Shown here: positions 12,354 through 23,802 of the stretch, piece by piece
Layout: every line of letters starts with the position of its first letter
Position numbering within the stretch: position 1 is the first letter of the stretch
Notes under the pieces: model-generated
Seen by the model: only the letters and a program-made list of their open reading frames with translations
What the model was told of the DNA's origin: nothing
The model's database searches: none
Translations under genes and position numbers: made by a program
Source of the DNA: Ficedula albicollis
Taxonomy: Eukaryota; Chordata; Aves; Passeriformes; Muscicapidae
Reading direction: 5' to 3'
DNA: 64,000 nt
Assembly: GCF_000247815.1 (NCBI RefSeq)
Contig: NC_021686.1
Span: forward strand, 6,735,537-6,799,536

Positions 12354-13470
12354 TATATCTGAAACATAAAAGAGAGAAAGTCATAACAGAAGGTATTATT
12401 TATTAAGGGCAATTGACAAATAATTAGGCTCAACTCAACACCAAGAAGATAACTAGATTAAAAAGGACTTTAACCAGCGTAAAATTAATTAGCTGGTATT
12501 TGTTCCTGATAGTATTAAATGTTAATCTTGATTTCACTGTTGTTGTTGCCTACTTCCCATTTCCTTTTCACTATGAATTTTTTGCACTTTGTCCCAACAC
12601 CAATTCTTCCTCATACTAAAACATCTTTATTAGTACACTAAACTATCTGGCAGTCTCCTAATTCTCCAAGAACACTATTTCTAATCCCTCTTGTTCTCCT
12701 GAAAAACTGAACAGTATGATAGGCTTGTGGTGAAGCTTAAATAATTAAAAAATACTATTTACCTCTGCTGTAATTTGAAATATTGAAGGACTTGTATTGA
12801 AGGAAAAAGAAACCAAAACAATTCAGCATGTCCAACTGAACTCAAAGCTTTTGCAACTATCAGATGTGCTTAAGCTTGCCATTTTTGCTTCTTAGTAATG
12901 TTTTAATGAGTTTGTAGTGCAACTTTTCCACTACCAATTGTTATTTTGTTGCAGAGAATAGAAATACTGACCACCGCCAAGAAAGGACGTGGTTTCAATG
13001 CAGACTTCCTTTCCTCCCCAGCTACCAACTTCCTATAATCTGCCCACCATTTTCTTTGTGGAACAAGGTCTTATGGCATCAATGCTGACCAAGCACCTTC
13101 CTCTTCCCCTGCCTCCTAAGGACCAGACAGCTCTCCAAGAGCCGCACTCCATTCTGTTGTGGCACATATGATCCCTCTGTACCCATGCAAGTCTTTGCAC
13201 TCAGTACTATCTGGGAAAGGGAACCTGTATTTGGAATATTAATTCTGTGGTGCTATGAAAGTTATATAGGAGCTCCAATTGACCATAGTACTACCATGAA
13301 TAAAAGAAGGGAAATTGCACTGATGCAATTTTCCGGTTCAAAAGACAAAATGCAAAGAGAAAGAATTTAATGTGAAAGTATCTGTTTAGGGTGTCACTCC
13401 ATCCACACTAAGCTCAGGTGAGACCCAGCACACATTTCCAACAATGACACAAGCCTTTCCATTCACCTGG

Positions 13471-13674
13471 AGCATGGAAAAGCTCCTGGAACACTGCTGA
13501 TTATCTTCCTCACACAACACAGCTCGCATCAGGACTTCACTGAAGTCTATAAACACTTCTATAAAGAAATTAAGCATGGAAAAGCTCCTGGAGCACTGCT
13601 GATTATCTTCCTCATACAACACAGCTCGCATCAGGACTTCACTGAAGTCTATAAACACTTCTATAAAGAAATTG
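13471..13674. repeat. Two-copy tandem duplication, offset 102 bp
   Basis: The unit beginning AGCATGGAAAAGCTCCTGGA occurs at 13471 and 13573, nearly identical (for example CACACAAC against CATACAAC). Because 102 is divisible by three, a minus-strand open frame repeats itself, but it shows no homology that I recognise. Confidence 0.92.
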
Positions 13675-14170
13675 TCACAAGTTTGTTCACTCTTCCAGGA
13701 CACAGGACTAATCAGCTGCATCAGGCATGGGATTACACCAGCAGACAGCAATGGTTATATATTTCAGGAGTCCCACAGCAGATTTACAAGAAAGGTAGAA
13801 AGATGTATTACAAAGGGAATTGTGTACTCCATCAAGCATGGGTTTTACAGCAGCCCCATGGCCGGGACAAACACAGGAGCTGGTACAGAAGAACAGATGT
13901 GGCTACAGCAGCTGAAGCAGTAATTGTGGTAAGCCAGGGACAAACATTGCTCCTTCCCACCTTTCTCATACTCACACTGCAGCTTTGGCAGAATGAAGAG
14001 GGAACAAGACAGCACTCAAAGATGTTGAAACTCAGTAAGTTTTTGTCATAACAAGTATTTCACAGCTATACTTTTAAAAAACACTGATCTTCTGTTTTGT
14101 TTAGAAAAGGGAAGTTTTCTCCTTGTGACTAAATTACAGAGCTGAATCATGATCAACTGGCCCCACTCAG

Positions 14171-14559
14171 TGTGCTGGTTTTGGCTGAGGGTGCCCAAGA
14201 GGCAAGGAGAGGACACTGCCAGAACAGCTGACTCCAGCTGACCAAAGGTATATTCCAGACCATAAAGCATCAGCTCAGCAATAAAACCTGGAAGAAGGTA
14301 GTTGAGAGGGAAATACTGCTCAGAGACTGGTTGGTTAGTGGTGAGCAACTGTTCTCATTTGCTTCACATGCTGGATTGTATTTCCCTCTGTTACTTTCCC
14401 TTTCATTACAACTATTAAATTATTATTTTTATTTTATTTCAACTATGAAACAGTTCTTATCTCAACCCATGAGGTTTCTCAAACCCTTCCAGTTTCTTCA
14501 GGGGTACAGTGAGTGAGCAGCTGTATGGTGCTCAGTTGCCAGGTGGGGTTAAACACACA
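14171..14559 (+). mobile_element. Solo LTR remnant of an avian endogenous retrovirus
   Basis: Begins TGTGCTGGTTTTGGCTGAGG and continues with landmarks of a common bird LTR: ACAGCTGACTCCAGCTGACC, CAAAGGTATATTCCAGACCA, TCAGCAATAAAACCTGG, CTTATCTCAACCCATGAGG, GGTGCTCAGTTGCC and GGGGTTAAACACACA. Part of the 5' half is deleted relative to the usual form. No internal viral sequence is attached. It lies antisense within LITAF intron 1. Confidence 0.8.
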
Positions 14560-15589
14560 GCTACTTCTGCTGCTCAGCTCTGCTTCACTGACAAGCAAGT
14601 TCTAAGAAACTGAACAACACCCTTTCACAGATTCCAAAATGATCATAACTTCCAGCATGAGCACTCCTAGTCTTAATGTTTACTTATTTTTAAATTACAT
14701 TGCATGTTCATTTCTTACCACCAAGTGGTTTTGAACAACCATTTCAATTTAAACATGATCACTGTGCTTTTTCTGCATTTTCACTTTTTTTTCTTTTCCT
14801 GTAGACAAAAGTGAACAGGTCTCAGGTCCTCACAGCACTTTGTGGCATCCCTTTTCTTTTTTAAAAGTCTCAAAATTGTAGCATAAAAAACATGTACAAA
14901 GTACTACAGTGAATGGTAAAAAACTAAAACCATGTATGAATTCCTTCAAGTTACCTATCAAAACAAAAATTCCTAATAAACATCAAGATGACATCAGGAC
15001 TACAAAAAGGCCTTTTCAAAATACTGAGTTGCAGATGTAACCACAACTTCAGCTCTTCAGTTTCCATTTTCTAATGTCCCTTCTGCTTTAAATGTCAGCT
15101 TTGAATAGATATTTGAACCATCACTTCATACAGCCAGTGCAAATGTGTGTTTCACACTTCAAGTCTTGAAAGTTAGGCTGGGGACAATGGAAAAAGAAAG
15201 TAATAGTCCACCTCTCTGCTCGATATGTAAAAAACCAACCAACCAACCAAAACCCCATCCAACTGCTTATAATTACAGCTATCCTAACTTAGTCTGTTGC
15301 CCTTCCCTTAATCTCTTGCTTAAATTTGACACAACTTAATCCTTAAATTAAACAATTGCTACGCAGTCTTCTTCACTAGAAATTCTAAGTTGCCCTCCAA
15401 CACCAACGCAGATCAGTCTAAGACAGCTAGCGGTCAGCAAAACCGAGAATGAAATACATCTTGAAGGCTTATTTTTTTAACAACCCAGCAGGATATATAG
15501 GTTTATCAAAGCACTTGGATTTTTGCAGTGCAAAGCCCTAACACAGCACCTCCTTACACCACCAACTTCATCTGAACTCTGGACAGTAA

Positions 15590-15691
15590 CTTCCTAGTTT
15601 ACCAACCTGCTGAGAATTATTATCTCAAAGTTGTTTAAACGACTTCTTAGTTTACCAACCTGCTGAGAATTATTATCTCAAAGTTGTTTAA
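15590..15691. repeat. Two-copy tandem duplication, offset 53 bp
   Basis: The unit containing TAGTTTACCAACCTGCTGAG occurs at 15590 and 15643, with one difference noticed (CTTCCTAG against CTTCTTAG). It is in LITAF intron 1. Confidence 0.9.
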
Positions 15692-15899
15692 ATTTCTCAG
15701 GCATTTGTGAGAGAATAAAATCCAGTAATCACAACAGAAAAGACTTTGACATATCATTATTTCAGGGAGAACCAATGGCATTGAGGTCACACTGAATTCT
15801 ATACTGGCAAAGTAGATAGAGCACCGCATGATGTGTTCTGCCGGTAGGAGAGATTTCAGAGGGTTAGCGTGTTAGTTTTACCAACTAATCAGTAGTTTC

Positions 15900-16690
15900 G
15901 GAATAATCCTGTGAGTGGCTTCCTGTGAGTAACCCCCTCCTCGAGGCAGGGCAGGGTCGGTCCGAGAGAAGCTGCTGCCGCGCGGCTCCCGGGAGCATTC
16001 CCTAGGGAAAAGGGCCACGTCCTGCGTGCCACACTCGGGGAAGCGAAACTTCGGCCTCGCTCAGCCTCCGCCCGCACCGCCCAGGGCAGGAGCCGTCACC
16101 ACGGCATCTCCCGGACCGTCCCGGGAGCGGGCCCGGGACTGCGCCGCTCGGGACACCACTGGCCCGTGAAGCCCCAACCTGCCCCCGGTGCCCCGGGGGC
16201 TCCTGCGGGGCGGGACCAGCCCCCGAGCCGCGGCTTATCCCCCGCCCCGCAGCCGGGCCGGAGCACTGGAGCACTGGAGCACTGGGAACGGCCTGGGGAG
16301 GGCAGCGCTCGGGCCCGGGATCAAAATGCCCCCCGCCGGCCCGCTCTGCCCTGCCCGCGGCACCGCCAGGCTCGAGGCACAGCCCTTACCGTGCCGAGCA
16401 GCGCCCGCCTCGCTCTCCGCTGCTCTCCGCTCGCCCCGCTGCAGCCACCGTCAGCAGGGCTTGTCCCGTCCCGTCCCGTCCCCACCCGCGCTTCCTCCTC
16501 CCCTTCCCCCGGAGCCGCGAGCAGGCGCCGCGGGGGTTGCTCGGGGGGGGGCGCTGCGCTCGCCCCAGCCCCAGCCGGGCCCTGCCCCGGGAGCCGCCGC
16601 GGCCGCACCCCGGGACCACGGACGGGAAGGGAAGGGAGCTGTGGAAGTACTGGCACTCCTGACGCATTTCGCAGTCACGGCGATCGGGAA
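15900..16690. promoter_or_regulatory. LITAF: CpG island, LITAF promoter
   Basis: A dense GC/CpG block against an AT-rich background, with GC boxes such as CCCCGCCCC near 16240 and no TATA box. It sits at the 5' end expected for LITAF, 4 kb from the start-codon exon. A 9-bp unit (GAGCACTGG) is repeated three times near 16261-16286. Confidence 0.8.
16390..16560 (-). other. LITAF: LITAF noncoding first exon (5' boundary approximate)
   Basis: On the minus strand GCTCGGCACG|GTAAGG makes a strong donor (exon ends at 16390) inside the CpG island. Splicing from here to the acceptor at 12358 would give a 5'UTR exon plus the start-codon exon, the arrangement known for LITAF. The transcription start is not visible; 16560 is only a guess. 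Confidence 0.5.
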
Positions 16691-16699
16691 CTCCGCGGA

Positions 16700-18474
16700 T
16701 TTGGCCAAGAGCTCACTCAGATTAAACCAGTAATCTTCAACTTTCCCGTCAGCAGCGCAACCAAGCACCACGGTCTGTAACACCGCAGGGAAATCACTTC
16801 TCTAGTTCTACAATACCCCTTACGTTACCAGATCAGGTATTTCAGACAACGTACAAGAAAGCATAAAATTATCAACAAAACTTTTCAAGTTCAAGATTCA
16901 GTGATTTTAGGTAGTGTCTTTACAAGCAATTGAATTGGATTCAGTCTTTGGAAAATACAAGAGGATGTCACTCCTTCTTCTATGCAGCTCCAAGATAACA
17001 TAAAAGTAAATTATGGCCAGATCCCTAAACGGGCTTCTAAAGGGATTGCTTCACACCCTAGTTTGTGTGAATCTACCTTAGACTGCAGGGATTATGGGCA
17101 GGGACAGTTCATAAGTCCTTTTGGCTGAAAGCATCTAAAATGTGTCAAAGTCCTCTTTTTGTATTTAAATCTTTTCTTGAACCTTGCCCTAAAGAAAATG
17201 CATAAAGCTTCAATTCAAAACCATCCTGGAGCAAGTTTATAGGATGAAAAGATCTCTTACCCAAAGTGATGATAAACCCAAAATGAAGCTCTGCAGTCAT
17301 AGTAATCTACTGAATCACCTGCAATTATGGGTGCTTGGGGATGCCATCAGATGTTGAGAGTATTGAGATCATGAATACGCCAGTCCCCCAATTTGGGGGG
17401 AACAGGGAGAGGAGTGTGGACTGTAATTCACCAGCACTGAGATTAGAACTAGACTTAAAGGTGAATATATTTACACCATTATCAAGAAATCACATTATAT
17501 ATTATTTTTCTCAGGAGCAGAATATGAGCAATTTGGGCTTTGGCGGCCTGAATTAACTAAAATTGGAATAATTGCTCTCTTACTAATTAAATCCCCTTTC
17601 CCAGGTGGCTATGAGCAGCTCAGGAGCCACAGAAGAGAGAAGCCATGACAGAACACATCTCCCGGGGTGAAATAAGGCATGACCTTCAACTGAAAGCCTT
17701 CTTACCCCAGCTGCCATGCTTTCTCACGTGTTGTGTTTTGTATCTAGTCTAGGCTGGCTCGTGCTCCTCCTGAGGGACTCCAGTAACATTTCTCCTTTTT
17801 TACCCTACCACTATTTCCACCAAATCTCTGAATAGGTGGTTGGCATCCATTTACTGGTATGTGAGTGTATTTCCTCTCGCTATCCATCCTCCTTCTCATC
17901 CTGCTCACCATTTGCTAATTCTGCCTTTCTAGTCCTTTTGCTGGATGGCACTGGTTGAAAGAACAATCAGCTTTAGCCAGTCTGTGGCTGGCCAGGTCAC
18001 CACAGCACCTGGGAGTGTGTGGAAAATACACAGAAGTCACAATTAATGGAATGCTGTGTAGTGGTCAGTGGAACAAATCAGCCCGTTCCAGTCGATGGGC
18101 TCTGTGGCCACCTAAAGTAACAACAAATTGTAACACTTTTCTGAGGAATATGTATATCCTTTCTTATAAATACTTGTACCACCTTGAGCCAAGCCTGCAC
18201 TTTAGGCAGAGTTTTCCTGCCCATCAGGCACCATAAAAAGTAATGCCCTGCTTCTTAATACTATATTGGTGTTAAGGAGTTGTATTCATGATTCTCACTG
18301 ACAAGCTTGTGGGAAATTGTCGTGTATGGAGAATTGATGAGGCTGATTGAGCAAGGACATAGGTTGAGGCACTTGCTTGTATTACACCCAACCTGAGTGA
18401 GACTTAAGCACTGCATGGTGTCTGGAGTAATGCATAGGGCTTCAGTACTTGAAGGGGGCCTATAAGAAAACTGG
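16700..18474. other. Intergenic DNA upstream of LITAF
   Basis: Single-copy AT-rich DNA with no supported gene and no recognised repeat. It includes the region just upstream of the LITAF CpG island. Confidence 0.45.
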
Positions 18475-18778
18475 AGACAAACTTTAGCAGGGCCTGTTGC
18501 AACAGGAGAAGATATGATGGTTTTAATCTGAAGGAGAGGTCAATTTAGATTTGATTAGATATAAAAAGGGAAGCTTTTACTATATGGGTAGTAAACCATT
18601 GTCACAGTTTGCCCAGAGAGGTGGTAGATGTCCCTGGATGCATTGAAAGCTGGTTGAACAGGGCTGTGAGCAACCTGGTCTACTGAAAGGTGTCTCTGCT
18701 CATTGCAGGGGCCTCGGATTTAAATGATATTTGAAGGTCCCTTCCAGCTCACACTGTTCTATGATTCTGTGTTCTATG
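18475..18778 (+). mobile_element. CR1 LINE fragment, 3' end
   Basis: Recognisable CR1 3' landmarks: GTTTGCCCAGAGAGGTGGTA, GAGCAACCTGGTCTACTG, AGGTCCCTTCCAGCTC, and a terminal CTATGATTCTGTGTTCTATG. Plus orientation. The left boundary is approximate. Confidence 0.85.
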
Positions 18779-20367
18779 ATGTGCAGTTGTAAAATGTTAA
18801 TGGGAGTAAAGATGATCAAGCAAAGATTGGATGGCCTTACTGCTGCCTCAGCCGAGTGCAGGAGGAAGCAATACTGAACTATCATGGTTCTGCTCTGCCT
18901 TTGATTCAACCATTAATACGAACTCAGCCTGACCAAAGGTAACTGAAACCCTCATTATCCCTCATTTACATACGAAACATACACCAGCATGCAACTGAGA
19001 AAGTGCCTTCCTTCCCACTATCTAAGATGGAAGTAACAGGTAGTCAATTATATTTGACTACAGTCTCACCTCCATTTATCTGAAAATGTAAAATTTATTT
19101 TTGGAATCCTCCATGTAGAGGATGAGAATATGACCCCATTTCACACACAAGTGGATGGTTTTGCTCCTCTCTCCTCCCCAAAGGAGAGATGCCTCTTTAG
19201 TAAGTTTTGTGTCTCTGTGTCAGGCCATACCTGGGTGAAACTAAGCTTAATTAACTGTGAAGTTAAGTGTAATGAAAAACGGAATTTTTAATTTAGCTTG
19301 AAGCTAATTTAGGTTGATTAACCATTTGCTGGTGCTAATGCAGTAACAGCATTTATCAACAGCAATTCCATATCTATATTCCTGTTGCTTCAATAAGTAG
19401 CACTATCTGTGAATCTGTGATTGTGGATGTTCTTATTAAACACAACCAGACTACAGTGTGAAATTGATAATAACCAGAAATTAAGGCCAGCTGCATTCAG
19501 CCGCTCTGATCTCCAAGACAAGTGGGGTTATTTAGTGCTGAATTTCATAGTCTAATTGAACAGAGCTAAAGACCAAAGCCTACCTGGGTTAGGCCCCAGG
19601 AAACCCACAGAGTTTCCCCGAAGCTGCTACCTGCATGTTGGCACCCACAGAAACTCTCTTCCTGCAGCAGACCAGGTGACTGGGTGGGGACACAGCCAGT
19701 GCCAGCTCAAGGCGTGCATGAGGAAATGTGGCTAGAAACTGATACAGCTTTTTATCTCCCTCCCTTCCCAATGAGCTGTGTACCTGGAGATTACAGACAT
19801 AACTCATTTTTTAAAAATCATAAGAAGAAAGGGCCCCGTGGCAGTTTCAGAGGCCTGACATACAAACACAGCAGGATGTAAGCACAAGAGCTCTGCTCCA
19901 GTCCCGTGGCACGGTGTGATCAGCAGCCCTACCTGCTCTATTCACTGTTCAGCCTCTCTCTGCTTTACTGAGTCATCACCAGGGCTGCTAACAGCACCGT
20001 GGAAATGTACACAGAGTATAGTGAATGTTTTGTCATCACACTGATTGCACACACACTATTGCAGAACACCAGCAGATGTCAGTTTAGCCCCTAAAATAAT
20101 CACATGCTGTATTTACTAGCCTTTGCCTTTAGAGCAGTAGGCTTCTGTATAAGAAGCTAAATGAAGTTCAAAAGTTGATGTACATTTAAAAGCCTGTTAG
20201 CCATATTTTACATACTGTAATGTGTTCTCAGTAACGTGTAAAATAAGTAAATCCTTAATCTTACCTTAAATTTCTCCTGCCTGGAAATCACAGGACTTGC
20301 ACACATACAAATAATTTTTTTTTATATGTGTATGTCATTTTGCATATACTGATTTGTTGAAGTTAAG

Positions 20368-20514
20368 TAAGAATTTGTATGACTTTTGATCATTTCAGGA
20401 TACTAGATACTTATGGAGTTGTACCAGAATGCAGTTGGTAAGAATTTGTATGACTTCTGATCATTTCAGGATATCAGGATTTCAGATACTTATGGAGTTG
20501 TACCAGAATGCAGT
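20368..20514. repeat. Two-copy tandem duplication, offset about 71 bp
   Basis: TAAGAATTTGTATGACTT to CCAGAATGCAGTT occurs twice. The second copy carries a few substitutions and a short insertion (ATATCAGGATTTCAG against ATACTAG). Confidence 0.9.
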
Positions 20515-20937
20515 TTCAGACCAATGATCAGTGTACAATGACAGATTTAAAGAGAGGTAAGGTAGATACATTAAGCCAAATAATCTGAAAGAATGGGGTT
20601 TTTTCCTTTGCTGCTGCAATGGCTGATTCAAGTTGCTAAGCAAACAGAACAAAAACTCCAACACAATTTCAGCAGTTAGTATAATGATACAAGTGTTGAA
20701 GTTTATATTAGAAACCTCCAAGATGACAACAAGATCCCACACTTCAGTGTAAAATGCATGTTCACATTGCTGAGGTGTCCTAAAGCACTGGTGATACTGG
20801 TGCAGGATAAATTAATTTCAACTTCCACATGTTCATCTCCAGCCCTGTTGGGCAGAGGAGCAATAGCTAAAGGAACCACTTGAGCTTAGGGGTTTTGTTG
20901 AGCTCAGAGTTTAAGGGTTTCATCAGCTTCCAGACCC

Positions 20938-21008
20938 ACTTTGGTAACTTCAGCACTCTCTGATTGTACACTTTATACTTTGGTAACTTCAGCACTCTCT
21001 GATTGTAC
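20938..21008. repeat. Two-copy tandem duplication, offset 39 bp
   Basis: ACTTTGGTAACTTCAGCACT and the following CTCTGATTGTAC occur at 20938 and 20977, separated by a few bases. Confidence 0.9.
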
Positions 21009-21528
21009 TATGCAGACAATACAGTTTTATCCTCTAAGCTGCTTCTGAATGAGTACACATAAATCCTTCTGCAATATTTAAAACTAAGTACAACCATAAT
21101 ATATTTCTTCTCCTGTATTATTACTGCAAAACTCCTGATCACAAAATACTTCAGAGGTAACAACTCGATCATTAACAGCTTGCAGAGGCAGGCCTGTGTA
21201 ACACTGATGCATTGTTTCTGCTTGGGTGAGCTCTGTCCAATATAACCAAGTCTACCCACATGTGCTGTTGTCAAACAGCCTGACATTAGAGGTGCCAAAC
21301 TCATGGGAAAGTGTGGTGCAGTTTGCTTGTGTGAATGAGAGCAGCCTCTGAGGTCAAAGCTCAGGACATGGGTTACCTTGAATGCTGGTTTCCACATTTG
21401 GCTTAAAAAAAACCCAAACAGCTGTGATAGAGGCTTCACAGTGTTCATTTGGGAGTTAATAACTTTAACTTAGACTATCCCCAAATAAATTCTGTGATAG
21501 AGCAGGGAAAAAAGAAAAAAACAAAAAA

Positions 21529-21542
21529 GAGAGAGAGAGAGA
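21529..21542. repeat. (GA)7 microsatellite
   Basis: Seven GA units after an A-rich run. Confidence 0.9.
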
Positions 21543-22470
21543 ATAGATAGACCATATATACACCCTCCCTTTCAGAAACTACTTAGTGAAGATAAATACC
21601 CTTCACAACAGCCACTCAGACACATCTGCCCGTGCTCTCTGGTGAGCTGGGCTTGAAGCTGATTCATTTATTTCATCTGCAAAAGTTGGTAGTATGTGGG
21701 GTAATATGCTTGTGAAAGTTTGGAGTATTAATGGATTTATCATGTTAAACAGAAGCAATATATCAAGTCTAAAACTGCAAATGATCCCCCAGGAATGCAA
21801 TTGACTGACAGAATTGTGAAATTAATCCAAATCTAAATATTATCCTTCTAGTATTGCTTCCTTCTTAATTACCGACTCCCATAGTGTTATTTGATCATCA
21901 TAACAACTAATAACAGCTGCCAGACTTCAAAACAGAGTACAGCAAAATATTTAAGTATGTAAATCATATTATTTCCCCTAGAGAGTGAGACAGAAGTGTG
22001 GTGTCAAAAGGGGTAATGATAGATTTCTTTTTCTCAAAACACTTGGCACTTCATGTAAAGAATTACAAGGAGAATAACCACTTACTGCCAATAATGGTTC
22101 TCCTAGTATGAACAACCAAAAAGAAACGGTTATGATAGAAAAGCTTCACCTTTAAAAACAGAAGGTCTGTCCTGATTAAGGCATCCATTATTTGATGGAT
22201 TATCTATTAATGCCATGACAAAACAGAGAGGAAGAATTATGATTCACCAACCATTTACCCTTCACATTCATCTTCCTACTCCCTTGGCAGGGTACAGGAA
22301 GGATGCGATTTTTAAAATAAAGCCTGATTATTTTTCCTGTAGACAGAACTGAAGCATGATTTCCACTGCTCTGATGCCATTGCTGAATGAAATGGTGCAA
22401 AAATCCCTTTTTCTTACCCTTCCTGACTTGCTGTTTGGCCAAGCTCTGGTATAATCTTGGCATAAATCAG

Positions 22471-22568
22471 CCTTGCCAACTCTTGTATCTGACCACTGAA
22501 ATCACTGATCTAAATCATACCTTGCCAACCCTTGCATCTGACCACTGAAATCACTGATCTAAATCATA
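22471..22568. repeat. Two-copy tandem duplication, offset 49 bp
   Basis: CCTTGCCAAC followed by CTGACCACTGAAATCACTGA occurs at 22471 and 22520 with two substitutions seen. Confidence 0.9.
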
Positions 22569-23782
22569 CAGTGAGGTTCCTGCTATTTTGCTTGAGGCAG
22601 CAGCCAGACATGTTTTCTGAAGTGCTTTGATCCAGCTGTGTGGATCTAAAGTGAGTAAGGAATGATACAGTATTCTCTTGTGAATAATTCTGATAGAATA
22701 TTCACACAGCTGTCATCTGGACAGAATTATTGTGATCTAGTTGGGATATAGGCAAGAAATACAGAAATATATATAAAGATTGCAACAATATTACTGAAAA
22801 TTCGTAGCTGTTCAATAAGGCTTTCCTTCAGGCCTTAAATATCCACTTGTCTTAAAGTCTGTTTCTAGCATTACTCATACATTATGTGCAAAGCTAGATT
22901 CCAATAAGCATTTTTTTTCTTATGCTCCTCTCACTTTATGAGTTATTGATATTGAATTATATATTGGTTTATAATTTCTAGGGGGTTTTACTTAGGCTAC
23001 ATGATTTCAGGATAGCTTTGACATCATGTTTAGCATTTCAGTTCTCCACCGCTGGCAGGACTGCCTTCATTGAAGCCACTTCAGTGAATCTCAAGTCTCA
23101 GCTCAGAATGGGTCAGTTCCTGTTTCAGAAACTCAGACATTATATGTCTTATCTTGTCACTTGATACTGATTGTAGGTAGGGAGCAGCAAGCCAGGAAGC
23201 TTATCATGTGGGCACAAGTGTCATAGCTACTGAGCTAAAACAGCAACAGCAATGCCAGCATTAACAGCCATTTACCAAACAGATGACTAACCCTGCTGAA
23301 ATGCAATCTCATCAGCCATTGCTACACAGTAAGAAAACACTTCTCCAAATTTGTGTGCAGCCTTGAGTGGCTTGTCACACTGGATGCCAAATGTTTAGGA
23401 CAACCCTCGTTTGAAATGAAACCTTTGTCTTTTCAGACTGATCCTTTATGATAAACAAAGCAATCAGTAAACAACTGAATATGCTTACAAAGACTAGCAA
23501 TAAAGATAAGTAAACTAGAAAGCCTCACACAGGCTGGTGAGAGCTGACTGATCTGCTGAGTGCATAGATTCTGCGAGTCTTGATTGTATGCACAGCTCCT
23601 CCTGAATTTGCCCTGCAGCAAAATCATGTGTTCTGTGACACAATCACAACAGAATCTACAGAACTAAAAATAAACTGCTTCTCTGAAATTTTATGGCTTA
23701 TTTAGTCCAGCTCATAAATAACTGTCCAGCACTGGTCAGCAAACACAGTACCTTATGATTATGACATTGTGCATGACCTCAT

Positions 23783-23802
23783 TAATGACATTAATGTCAT
23801 TA
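23783..23802. promoter_or_regulatory. Perfect 20-bp palindrome with two overlapping TAATnnnATTA sites
   Basis: TAATGACATTAATGTCATTA is its own reverse complement. It contains TAATGACATTA and TAATGTCATTA, both of the P3 type bound by paired-class homeodomain dimers. Binding is inferred only; it may also be chance in AT-rich DNA. Confidence 0.35.

Larger units (their letters stand above)
12359..16389 (-). other. LITAF: LITAF intron 1
   Basis: A 4-kb intron in the 5'UTR. It holds a 102-bp two-copy duplication (13471), an LTR remnant (14171-14559), a 53-bp duplication (15590) and a short (ACCA)n run near 15236. No other gene was recognised. Confidence 0.6.

Noticed and set aside
13672..14051. 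122-codon plus-strand frame in LITAF intron 1
   Set aside because: Starts in duplicated DNA and ends before an LTR; no family resemblance, antisense to LITAF.
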